Positions 36,736-44,175 of a stretch of 64,000 nt of DNA are shown piece after piece. The notes below the pieces were generated by a model. It did no database searches and was not told where the DNA came from. It saw only the letters and a list, made by a program, of their open reading frames with translations. Location of the stretch: NCBI GenBank assembly GCA_958496175.1, contig OY292276.1, forward strand, positions 30,648,449-30,712,448, read 5' to 3'. A program made the position numbers and the translations under genes. The stretch comes from Sisyra terminalis. Taxonomy: Eukaryota; Arthropoda; Insecta; Neuroptera; Sisyridae. Positions within the stretch are counted from its first letter, which is position 1. Every line of letters begins with the position of its first letter.

Positions 36736-36908
36736 GTCTCTCTCTTTGTGCTATGCCGGTACGCGATTGGTTGAGTGACTTCTTTCTCTCACCCACCAAC
36801 GTAGAATATTCTCGAACATTAGCGAACTTTGGAAAACATTCTGGAATGTCGGGTTGCGGATATATTGGTCAGTTTGAGCAAAAGTCAGTTTTGTATAGAA
36901 GTTCAGTT
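36736..36908 (+). promoter_or_regulatory. Heat-shock-type promoter: GAGA runs, HSE array, TATA, initiator
   Basis: Ten pentamers in perfect 5-bp register occupy 36803-36852: six match alternating nGAAn/nTTCn exactly (AGAAT ATTCT CGAAC, then CGAAC, ATTCT GGAAT) and four differ by one or two bases. Upstream are CT-rich runs GTCTCTCTCTTT (36736) and CTTTCTCTCACC (36782), fitting GAGA-factor sites, and an inverted CCAAT (GATTGG, 36765). Downstream are TATATT (36861-36866) and the arthropod initiator TCAGTT (36885-36890), about 26 bases apart; another TCAGTT follows at 36903. This is the layout of insect hsp70-class promoters. Whether it is active is unknown. Confidence 0.72.
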
Positions 36909-37067
36909 GTAAATTTCCGTTACAACAAAGCAATTATTATTGTGATTTCGATTATTGTCATTTGAGTGATTATTTTGACAAGTGTAATTGTGTAATAAAA
37001 AGTGTATACAAGTGTAATAAAAAAAGTGATTGTTAAGTGTGAAAGTGATTATTTATTTCCAAAAGAA

Positions 37068-37494
37068 ATGAAAGAACGAAAAACGCGAACTCAATATAGT
37101 TTTGAGACGACATGTAACAATATTCATCTAAATAATTCACCCTTTTCCATCACTGAAATTAAAAATATCCCAGAAAAGTTACATTTGGGAATTTCGGATC
37201 CCAAAGAGAGAACATATTTATGAGAAACATTTAACCAGACGCCCTTTACAAGAATTTTATAGAAATCTTCCGGCTAAAGAAATTCCGAATTTGGTTATTA
37301 ATGCATACAACATTTACTCTTTATTTGACCCAAGTTATCGTTGTAAATAGCTCTTCTCAAAAATGAAGTTTCTAAAGTCAAAATGCAGAACTTCATTAAC
37401 GAGTTTGGAAAGCGACTTGCATTTAAGCAATACACAAATCGAACCGAACTTTGAATTCTTATCAAAATCTGTAAGGCACCAAAGATCGTATTAA
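37068..37494 (+). pseudogene. hAT (ZBED-like) transposase C-terminal relic behind a heat-shock-type promoter
   Basis: After a leader of about 180 bases from the putative initiator, an ATG at 37068 opens a 51-codon frame (contains NSPFSITEIKNIPE) ending at 37223. A second frame from 37222 contains EFYRNLPAKEIPNLVINAY and SLFDPSYRCK, an in-frame TAG at 37348-37350, then LFSKMKFLKSKCRTSLTSLE and NTQIEPNF, ending at 37492-37494. The PNL...FS.MK..KS..R..L order is the C-terminal dimerisation region of ZBED5/SCAND3-type hAT transposases. The catalytic D residues and BED zinc finger are absent. It is broken by one frameshift and one stop, so no functional transposase is made. Confidence 0.72.
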
Positions 37495-37952
37495 GTGTTT
37501 ATTTTCTCAAGCAAAAAATTAATCTCACTTGAGTGTCTCGATCACTTGAGTGATTCTTGGTATTAAATTGGTACATTAACTTTATTTTGGTATACTTGGT
37601 ACATTACTTTATTTTTTTAGACACTTGGTAACATTACTTCATAGGTTGGCGATCGGCTCAATAATGATTAAATAATTTATTCTTTGCTCTATTTTTCAAA
37701 ATTGTCAACAATAAAAACAATTTTGCTACTTTCATTGTTTTCATTGTTAAACTCACTGCCATCGTTTCAAATCAAAACTTGAACCTCATGGCCCCCTTGT
37801 TCCCTGAACCAAGTTTCTTAACATTAAGTAAAATTTGACTTAAATCATACTTATTATTTTTTAGTTAATATTTATCCATTTTTTTTCATTTCATGCAATT
37901 CATTATAAGTGATTTAAACTTCAGTTTGAATTTCCCATAAAACTCAAAAATA
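37495..37952 (+). other. hAT 3' region and short repeats
   Basis: CACTTGAGTG occurs twice (about 37526 and 37543). A TTGGTA(C)ATTA(C)TTTATTTT unit is repeated three times between 37557 and 37640. CCTCATGGCCCCCTTGTTCC and a nearby TTTCTTAAC at 37787-37822 look like the untranslated 3' end of the hAT relic, but no matching 5' terminus was found. Confidence 0.4.
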
Positions 37953-37956
37953 TTTA
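37953..37956. repeat. Target-site duplication (left) of the gypsy element
   Basis: TTTA directly abuts the LTR terminus TGTAATCG; the same TTTA follows the other LTR at 41481-41484. A 4-bp duplication is normal for Ty3/gypsy integrases, though four AT bases have limited weight on their own. Confidence 0.6.
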
Positions 37957-38190
37957 TGTAATCGAGAATTCAGGAAAGACTTGACCAATGACTAAAAATA
38001 TTTATTAAATAAATAAAGCATACAATTAAATATGAAATCCTACCTAAAAATAATTGGTTAAAAAGTCCTTAATTATATAGACCACAAAATAATTTTAGAA
38101 TGAATCTTATATGAATGTTTATAACAACTAAACAAGTTGGTAACCACCGTTATCACTTGTAATTTCTAAACAGGATACTCCCTGTTTACA
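37957..38190 (-). repeat. 3' LTR (234 bp)
   Basis: On the minus strand it starts TGTAAACAGGGAG right after the polypurine tract and ends CTCGATTACA. A near-palindrome (AAACAGGA...TCCCTGTTT) lies at the U3 start. ATTAAATAAATAAAGC at about 38004-38019 is AT-rich on both strands. This copy appears to keep the ancestral arrangement. Confidence 0.93.
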
Positions 38191-38200
38191 TCCCCCAACT
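38191..38200 (-). other. Polypurine tract
   Basis: AGTTGGGGGA on the minus strand immediately precedes the 3' LTR TGTAAACAGG. This is the expected plus-strand primer site for LTR-element reverse transcription. Confidence 0.85.
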
Positions 38201-38211
38201 TCAGACAGAAA

Positions 38212-41043
38212 CTAAGGGGGTGGAACATCTCTACAAGCAATTAATTTGCTTGTGTGAAATAAGTTATTTTTATTCCTCCAGTCTTGCAAATCCACTTTGT
38301 ATATATGATCTGATATTCGAAATTTGATTTTGTATGGGCCAGAACGTATTGGATCTAACTTTTTCCGGTTTAGTGTATTGCCATTCTCAACATACACGTA
38401 CTCTCCGATTTGGAACTCTACTTCTTTTCTCCCTTGATCGCTTCGGTTCTTGTTTGTTATGTGATTTTTATTAGAATTGAGGAATGCAGTCTTTCTGTCT
38501 TCTTCCAAATTTCGCTTTATTTCAAGTTCGATCGGTATTATATGAGAATCCTTTCCAGTTAATAGATATTCGGGAGAAAACTTCGTAACGCTATGTATAG
38601 ATTGGTTGTACTCTCTTGTACATTTTTCTGCAACTGTTGACCAAGCTTTGTTTGGTTCTTCTCTCATTTTGCACCTTATCCTGTTAACTAAAATTTGGTT
38701 AATTCTTTCATTAAGACCATTTGATGATGGACAGTCGACAGCTGTGTAAACCATAGTGATACCATGTGTTTTTATGAAATTTTGAAACTCTTTAGATTTG
38801 ATTGTTGGATACTGATCTGTTAATAAGATTTTAATTTTATTATTTCTAACTAGGGGTTGAAGTAATCGAATAAAATCGGTTGTCTTCTGTCCTTTTGAAG
38901 AACTTGTGAAAGCAAAACGAGTAAAATGATCTACTAAAATATGTAAGTATTTCTTAGCTGATTTATTATTAGAAAAATCTCCCACTGTGTCTAGTGACAT
39001 GATATCATAAGGTTCTTTAGCCGGACCCAATCGCGATAACAATCCAATACTCCGATTTCGTCTTGATTTATTTTTGATACATATTCCACAACTGCGACAA
39101 TATTCACGGATTAATTTGTCCATATTCTCAAAATAATAGAATGGGCGTATTTTATTAGCAATATGATCTGCACCTATATGACCATAGTATAAATGAATTT
39201 TATTTATTAAATTCTTACCAAACTGCGTTGTAACTACAATTCTTTCATGTCCTTTTATCTTTTTATACTTCATACCTGATTTATTGTAAGTGTTTCTATT
39301 ATCTATTAACATGGTTCTTTGATTCTTTTTTATTTCTTCCAAAGTAATTAGATTTACCAACTGTAGTACATCGTCTGAATTTTCAAAATTTTCCAAAACT
39401 GGATTTCGAGATAACGCGTCTGCTTCTTCATTTGTTTTTCCTGGCGAATACCTTAACACAAATGAATATTGTGATAAGTAAAAAACCATATCTCCTAATT
39501 CTTCATCTGTTCTGGATTTTAATTTTAAATTTTCTAAAGGTTTGTGGTCGGATATCACGGTGAATTTAATTCCTAATAACCAGTGTTGCAAGTATCTAAG
39601 AGCTTCTTGAATTGCGAAACATTCTAAGTACGTCGCTTTCTTTTTCATTTGAGCAGGTCTCAATTTTTTTGAAAAATAAGCCACAGGTAACAATTCTTCA
39701 TTGTCCTGAACTTGTTTTAATATCGCTCCTATACCTTGAAGACTGACATCGGTGAAGACAAACGTTTTCTTTCCCGGGTCAAATATTGCCAATATAGGAC
39801 TCCTACTTAAGTAATTCTTCACTTTCTCAAACGTCTTTTGACACTCTTCAGTCCATTCGAATTGTACACGTTCTCTTAATAGATAGTGTAAAGGCGCTAG
39901 TAATTCTGTACTATTGGGTATGTATTTATTATAAAAATTTACCTTGCCCAAAAACTGTCGTACATTTTTCTTGTTTTCTGGTTTTGGAAACTTTTTAATT
40001 GAAATCAGATTGTCAGAATGTGGACTGACAGTGTTGTACCCAATAGTATGTCCTAAATATTTAACTGAAAATTTTGCTAACTCACATTTTGACAGCTTCA
40101 CTCGAAACCCTTTAATCTTGAGCGACTTGAGTAACAAAGTAATATGTTGTACATGCTTCTTAAATGATTTAGAAAATACCAAAATATCATCAATATAATT
40201 TGTACAGAAACCATTTAAGCCGTTTCTTCTTATAATATTTGCTAAAACTCGTTGAAAAATTGCTGGAGATGTTTTTAGTCCAATTGGCAATCTTTTCCTC
40301 TGATAATGACCCTCTTGGGTTATAAAGGCTGTTTTGTATCTGTCCTTTTCTCGGATTGGAATCGACCAGAATGCAGAACTTATATCAAATACTGAGTACC
40401 ACTTAAAATTTCTAGTTTTTATAATTGTATCCTCGATCCTTGGAAAAGGTTGACACTCAGGAACTAATATTTCATTCAATCCCCTAAAATCAATGCAAAG
40501 TCGTGATTTTTTTCCATCTTCTTTCTTAAAAGTCAAAGTTACTGGTGCCGCATATGGCGATTCTGATTCCTCTATAAGGTTCGCTTTTAATAAATTGTTT
40601 ATTTGATTATTAATCTCTTCTTGATCAGGGATAGAACATCGATAAGGTTTCTTAAATATATATCTATTTTCCAAAAGTTTTATCCGTGCCTCATGATTTT
40701 CAACTTTACCAACATTATATTTATTATTTGTAAAAATTGGTGAATTTTTCCTGATCAGATCCATTAAAATTATTTTTTTATTTTCATTCACGTGGTCCAA
40801 TTTTTTTCTCAGTTCTTGATCCAGTTCGTGGCAATATGTTTGCATTTGTATTTTCCTATCGTCTACTTGTTTAACTTCCTCGACATTATCTTTTACTTTT
40901 TGAAAAATGTTGAGATTTTCGTCTTGTATTAATCCAAAATTCTTTATTGCGTCCAAGCCTAAAATTAGATCGTACGAAAAGTTATTATTTTTGAATACTT
41001 GAACTTTCATAATTTTCTCCATTTTATTTATACGTAATTTCAA
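38212..41043 (-). CDS. pol: Ty3/gypsy pol: RT, RNase H and integrase
   Basis: An uninterrupted frame of 943 codons. Residues about 1-36 are the C-terminal end of the aspartic protease (YDLILGLDAI, flap-distal ILG motif). RT spans about 130-330 with D220 (VFDISSAF) and YIDD at 283-286. RNase H spans about 425-545 with D432, E474, D499 and D542 all present. The integrase zinc finger has H617/H622 and C652/C655. The catalytic DDE is D685, D743 and E779, with 35 residues between the last two. A GPY motif sits at 902-904 and the frame ends at TAG 38212-38214. The first codon shown is TTG; in an intact element this region is translated as part of a gag-pol or pol polyprotein, so no real start is implied. 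The enzymes look catalytically competent, but without gag and with a broken protease upstream the element should not be autonomous. Confidence 0.95.
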   Translation of the reverse strand: MKLRINKMEKIMKVQVFKNNNFSYDLILGLDAIKNFGLIQDENLNIFQKVKDNVEEVKQVDDRKIQMQTYCHELDQELRKKLDHVNENKKIILMDLIRKNSPIFTNNKYNVGKVENHEARIKLLENRYIFKKPYRCSIPDQEEINNQINNLLKANLIEESESPYAAPVTLTFKKEDGKKSRLCIDFRGLNEILVPECQPFPRIEDTIIKTRNFKWYSVFDISSAFWSIPIREKDRYKTAFITQEGHYQRKRLPIGLKTSPAIFQRVLANIIRRNGLNGFCTNYIDDILVFSKSFKKHVQHITLLLKSLKIKGFRVKLSKCELAKFSVKYLGHTIGYNTVSPHSDNLISIKKFPKPENKKNVRQFLGKVNFYNKYIPNSTELLAPLHYLLRERVQFEWTEECQKTFEKVKNYLSRSPILAIFDPGKKTFVFTDVSLQGIGAILKQVQDNEELLPVAYFSKKLRPAQMKKKATYLECFAIQEALRYLQHWLLGIKFTVISDHKPLENLKLKSRTDEELGDMVFYLSQYSFVLRYSPGKTNEEADALSRNPVLENFENSDDVLQLVNLITLEEIKKNQRTMLIDNRNTYNKSGMKYKKIKGHERIVVTTQFGKNLINKIHLYYGHIGADHIANKIRPFYYFENMDKLIREYCRSCGICIKNKSRRNRSIGLLSRLGPAKEPYDIMSLDTVGDFSNNKSAKKYLHILVDHFTRFAFTSSSKGQKTTDFIRLLQPLVRNNKIKILLTDQYPTIKSKEFQNFIKTHGITMVYTAVDCPSSNGLNERINQILVNRIRCKMREEPNKAWSTVAEKCTREYNQSIHSVTKFSPEYLLTGKDSHIIPIELEIKRNLEEDRKTAFLNSNKNHITNKNRSDQGRKEVEFQIGEYVYVENGNTLNRKKLDPIRSGPYKIKFRISDHIYKVDLQDWRNKNNLFHTSKLIACRDVPPP

Positions 41044-41240
41044 ATTAACTGTTCCACTTTTTTCAACACCACTAATAGTATGGAATGCATTCTCAGATTC
41101 TGTTATTGACTTTCTTAAATCTTTTATTATTTTTTCATTTACAAAGTTATGTTAGAACCACTATCGTAAATAGCTTTAACTTTTTTTCTTTGATCTAGTA
41201 TAACATTAATGCGTATTAGTGGTGTGATTACTCGTTTTTT
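41044..41240 (-). pseudogene. Frameshifted aspartic protease remnant
   Basis: The pol frame stays open upstream of 41043 to about 41150. In another frame just upstream lies the retropepsin active-site triad DSG, encoded at 41157-41165. A single-base change in a T run at about 41143-41149 separates the two, and stops follow in each frame. A stop also lies at the junction with the LTR at about 41243. The protease is thus split, and gag, which should occupy the next kilobase or more, is absent. Confidence 0.75.
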
Positions 41241-41244
41241 GAAT

Positions 41245-41344
41245 CAATTATTTTTAGGTAGGATTTCATATTTAATTGTATGCTTTATTTATTTAATAAA
41301 TATTTTTAGTCATTGATCAAGTCTTTCCTGAATTCTCGATTACA
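41245..41344 (+). repeat. Inverted inner segment of the 5' LTR
   Basis: These 100 bp are the reverse complement of 37957-38056 in the 3' LTR, with one mismatch (within GTCATTGATCAAG). The block runs exactly from the LTR terminus (TGTAATCG...) to TAATTG. The pentamer AATTG occurs at both its edges, once inverted and once direct at 41345-41349. Confidence 0.92.
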
Positions 41345-41480
41345 AATTGGTTAAAAAGTCCTTAATTATATAGAGCACAAAATAATTTTAGAATGAATTT
41401 TATATGAATGTTTATAACAACTAAACAAGTTGGTAACCACCGTTATCACTTGTAATTTCTAAACAGGATCCCTGTTTACA
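41345..41480 (-). repeat. 5' LTR, portion in normal orientation
   Basis: This 136-bp segment matches 38052-38190 with two substitutions and one 3-bp indel (the ACT between GGAT and CCC is missing here, creating a BamHI-like GGATCC). It begins (minus strand) TGTAAACAGGG at 41480, followed outward by TTTA. Confidence 0.93.
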
Positions 41481-41484
41481 TTTA
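41481..41484. repeat. Target-site duplication (right) of the gypsy element
   Basis: TTTA, the partner of 37953-37956. Its presence argues that the outer boundaries formed in one integration event. Confidence 0.6.
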
Positions 41485-41870
41485 TTTAAAGATATACACT
41501 TAATATATCCCCAATGATTATAGCCAATCAAAATTGCAGGGCAAAATATACTATTAAAAATATAGTTTTAGAAAAAAAAATCAAAATTATATATTAATAT
41601 TAATTTCGGAAAAATCAATTTGAATTTTTTTAAATCTTATAACTAGTGACCTTAAACTTATAAGCATATTTCAACTACTATTTTTGTTGCAATATCGCCG
41701 ATATCATTAATGTTAGCAAAAATTTGATTCATTTGTAAGTTCGATATAATAGATTTGTATTTCATAGCATTACTTTTAATTGAGGGCTCTTGTTAGGGGT
41801 GGCTTTTTGTCAGACGACGTGAAAAGGTAAAAAATATCATCTAGGGTTGGTTGACTATTTGCTTTTAGGC

Positions 41871-41975
41871 TGAATGTCTAGTGAATTATAAAATGTGCTA
41901 ATAGTTGTCTATAGTAATGATAAACTTACTATTTTACTCTTAGATAATCATGATTCACATATTTCAATCACATAC

Positions 41976-42006
<31 letters not shown>

Positions 42007-42032
42007 CCTTAACATATACCTTAACCTGAATG

Positions 42033-42100
<68 letters not shown>

Positions 42101-42205
42101 GTATGTGATTGAAATATGTGAATCATGATTATCTAAGAGTAAAATAGTAAGTTTATCATTACTATAGACAACTATTAGCACATTTTATAATTCACTAGAC
42201 ATTCA
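41871..42205. repeat. Near-perfect inverted repeat (foldback) with AT microsatellite core
   Basis: The left arm from 41871 (TGAATGTCTAGTGAATTATA) is matched without an observed mismatch by the inverse of the sequence ending at 42205, over about 110 bases to ATACATATAAATATATAT. AT runs continue inward (41983-42006 and 42040-42093). The centre contains ACCTTAACATATACCTTAAC. No target duplication was found: left neighbour GGC, right neighbour TAA. The identity implies recent origin or conversion between arms. It could yield a long hairpin RNA if transcribed. Confidence 0.85.
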
Positions 42206-43780
42206 TAATTCACTTGACAGCACTTATTGATTTAAAATTTATTTTGTTAGAGTATTTCTTTAATATGAAAATTTTATTTTTTGTTACATTTCATTTAAGC
42301 AAGTAAGCTATAAAATGAAAATACCTTTTTTTTTCAATAGTTGCTAAAATTTATTTTACTATTTTGTGACTTCAATTTTAAAATTTTATAATTACTAATA
42401 AATTAGGAGAACACGCATTTCTTACATAGCCAACCAACTTTGAATAGTGGGTTGATTGACTAATTTTTGAGTTCTGTAAAATCAAGACTATTAATTTTAC
42501 TATAGGAAATTTCGATTTAATTGTTGATTTTTAAAATATCCCTAAAAATTTTCACTTAGTTTTAATTGTTTCTCATATAATAAGAAAAATTAAAAAAGAT
42601 AAAATTTAAACCGAAATTTAGTCAACGATCCCTTGTCTCTCCTACAGTTAATTTGTACCAATGACAAAGTTTAAAACCAATTTATTTTATAAAAATATAT
42701 TATTTTTGTTTTTTCCTCGTCTATGTTTAAAAGTAAACCAATAATCTCAATAAAAGAAAAAATAACTTTTCTTTTTATACTGCCTTCATTTAGTGACTCG
42801 GTATTCATTTGTCAATTATTTTTACAAAAAAATAATAAAAACTTTAGTTTTGTTATTTTCAACTCCTCAGTTATTCAGAATTTTAAGTAACTTTTTATAC
42901 TATTTGAAAGTTATTTCTCCCACAAGATTAATTTTTTTTCTGCGACATTTCCTTAAAAACATTTTTTACAATTTTTTTTTACCCAAATTTTCTTGAAAGA
43001 ATTTCAAAGGTTTTTATATATGTTGAAAAACAAAAATTCAATTATGTTTCCATGTCTGTCGGAAAAGCTTTTATATATATATTTGATAAAACATTTCATA
43101 AACTTTACTTATAACTTTGATGAACTTGATATAAATAAACTGAAATATAGCAAATATTATAAAAATATTACTTCAGGATAAACACATGAAATTAAAGCAA
43201 AATAAATTCCTGAACATCTAATATAATTTTATCCGAAGGACATTTACTCAACAACATCTAAGTACACAAAAGAAAAATCCATACAGCATTGCCTCTAGGT
43301 ATTGTATAATATAATATCGTTCATATTAAAAGTCAAAAATGATATTTTAAAATTATTAATGTTTCTAAAAGCGTCATGAAATTATTTTTTACCATAAATA
43401 TGTATAAAACATTCAGGATATTTATAAATTTTAATAAAAAGTTCAATAACTTTCTTATTCAAATAGTGTTTATATTTTCTGTTGATTTTGAATATAAAAT
43501 TATATCGCTTAGATATGAAATATGTTGATTGAAAGTTTGTTGTTCTTTCACATTGAAAATGAGTATACATTGAAACAAAAAGAATCAAAACTGTTAAATT
43601 AGTTTAATTTAAGCAAGGAATGAGAATATGAAACTCATGATTACTCACTCATAAAAAACTGTTATAAAAATGATATTTTATTATTTCCGACAATTTCGAG
43701 TTTATTGATCGTGGTCAATTTGAAAAACTATTACGGTTTATGACAATATTCGTAACATTCCGTGAAATTATTTTGCATTT
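42206..43780. other. AT-rich stretch; distant similarity to 57590-57650
   Basis: TTTTACTATAGGAA(A/G)TTT(C/T)G(A/G)TTTAA near 42495 resembles 57610-57633, suggesting an undefined old repeat. No gene is supported. Confidence 0.35.
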
Positions 43781-44092
43781 TCCATCAGTCGCAGATGTTC
43801 TTCGGCCTCGATGCTAGAAATAGTTCGTAAGCGTCACACTAAAGCTACATTCATGAAACCGACGATTATCACTGTCCTCGGGGATTTATTTTCTGTAACG
43901 TGATACGTTGTAGCTTGACTAACTTTTGTTTGAATATTAAAATATAATATATACAAAGCTCATAATCCACCCACAAAAATGTGATGCATGTACATATTTC
44001 AAACTCAAGTCTTCCATGAGTAGATTAGAAACTACGCCAATTCAGTCATCGAAACTGTGTTACTAATTGTTTTTATCTGTTTACATTTTCAG

Positions 44093-44175
44093 ACAAGCAC
44101 TACCAGAAGATCTTTCCACCTGCAATAATTACGATTATCTTCAAGATATATACAATTTAATTTCAAGTGATGAAG
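44093..44175 (+). CDS. Internal coding exon of an unidentified gene
   Basis: The acceptor TTTACATTTTCAG (AG at 44091-44092) and consensus donor GTGAGT at 44176 flank 83 bases. The only open frame starts after one base and reads QALPEDLSTCNNYDYLQDIY; the other frames hit stops. The upstream phase fits the exon at 12207-12283 (two bases left there, one supplied here). If joined, the intron is about 31.8 kb and contains all the elements between. The peptide is acidic with a Tyr-rich centre. I do not recognise the family. Confidence 0.65.

Larger units (their letters stand above)
37957..41480 (-). mobile_element. Ty3/gypsy LTR retrotransposon, gag-less, with rearranged 5' LTR
   Basis: The 3524-bp element is bounded by LTRs with 5'-TG...CA-3' ends and a TTTA duplication. 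Order on the minus strand is: 5' LTR (41480-41245, inner 100 bp inverted), protease remnant, RT, RNase H, integrase, polypurine tract, 3' LTR (38190-37957). The domain order with integrase after RNase H and a GPY motif defines Ty3/gypsy. There is no gag, no recognisable primer-binding site and no env. The LTRs differ by about three substitutions and one 3-bp indel, so insertion is recent compared with the other relics here. Confidence 0.95.

Noticed and set aside
36732..36965. 77-codon frame across the heat-shock element array
   Set aside because: It overlaps promoter-like DNA with HSEs, TATA and initiator; a coding role is unlikely.
39944..40198. 84-codon plus-strand frame opposite pol
   Set aside because: Antisense shadow of the RT domain coding sequence.
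41983..42093. CRISPR-like or satellite array
   Set aside because: It is a plain AT dinucleotide microsatellite at the centre of a foldback.
43789..43826. Possible 38-base exon (acceptor CATTTTCCATCAG, donor GTAAGC) with an open frame SQMFFGLDARNS
   Set aside because: Including it between the exons at 12207 and 44093 would force the latter into a frame with an internal stop. It might be alternative or chance; not enough support to list.
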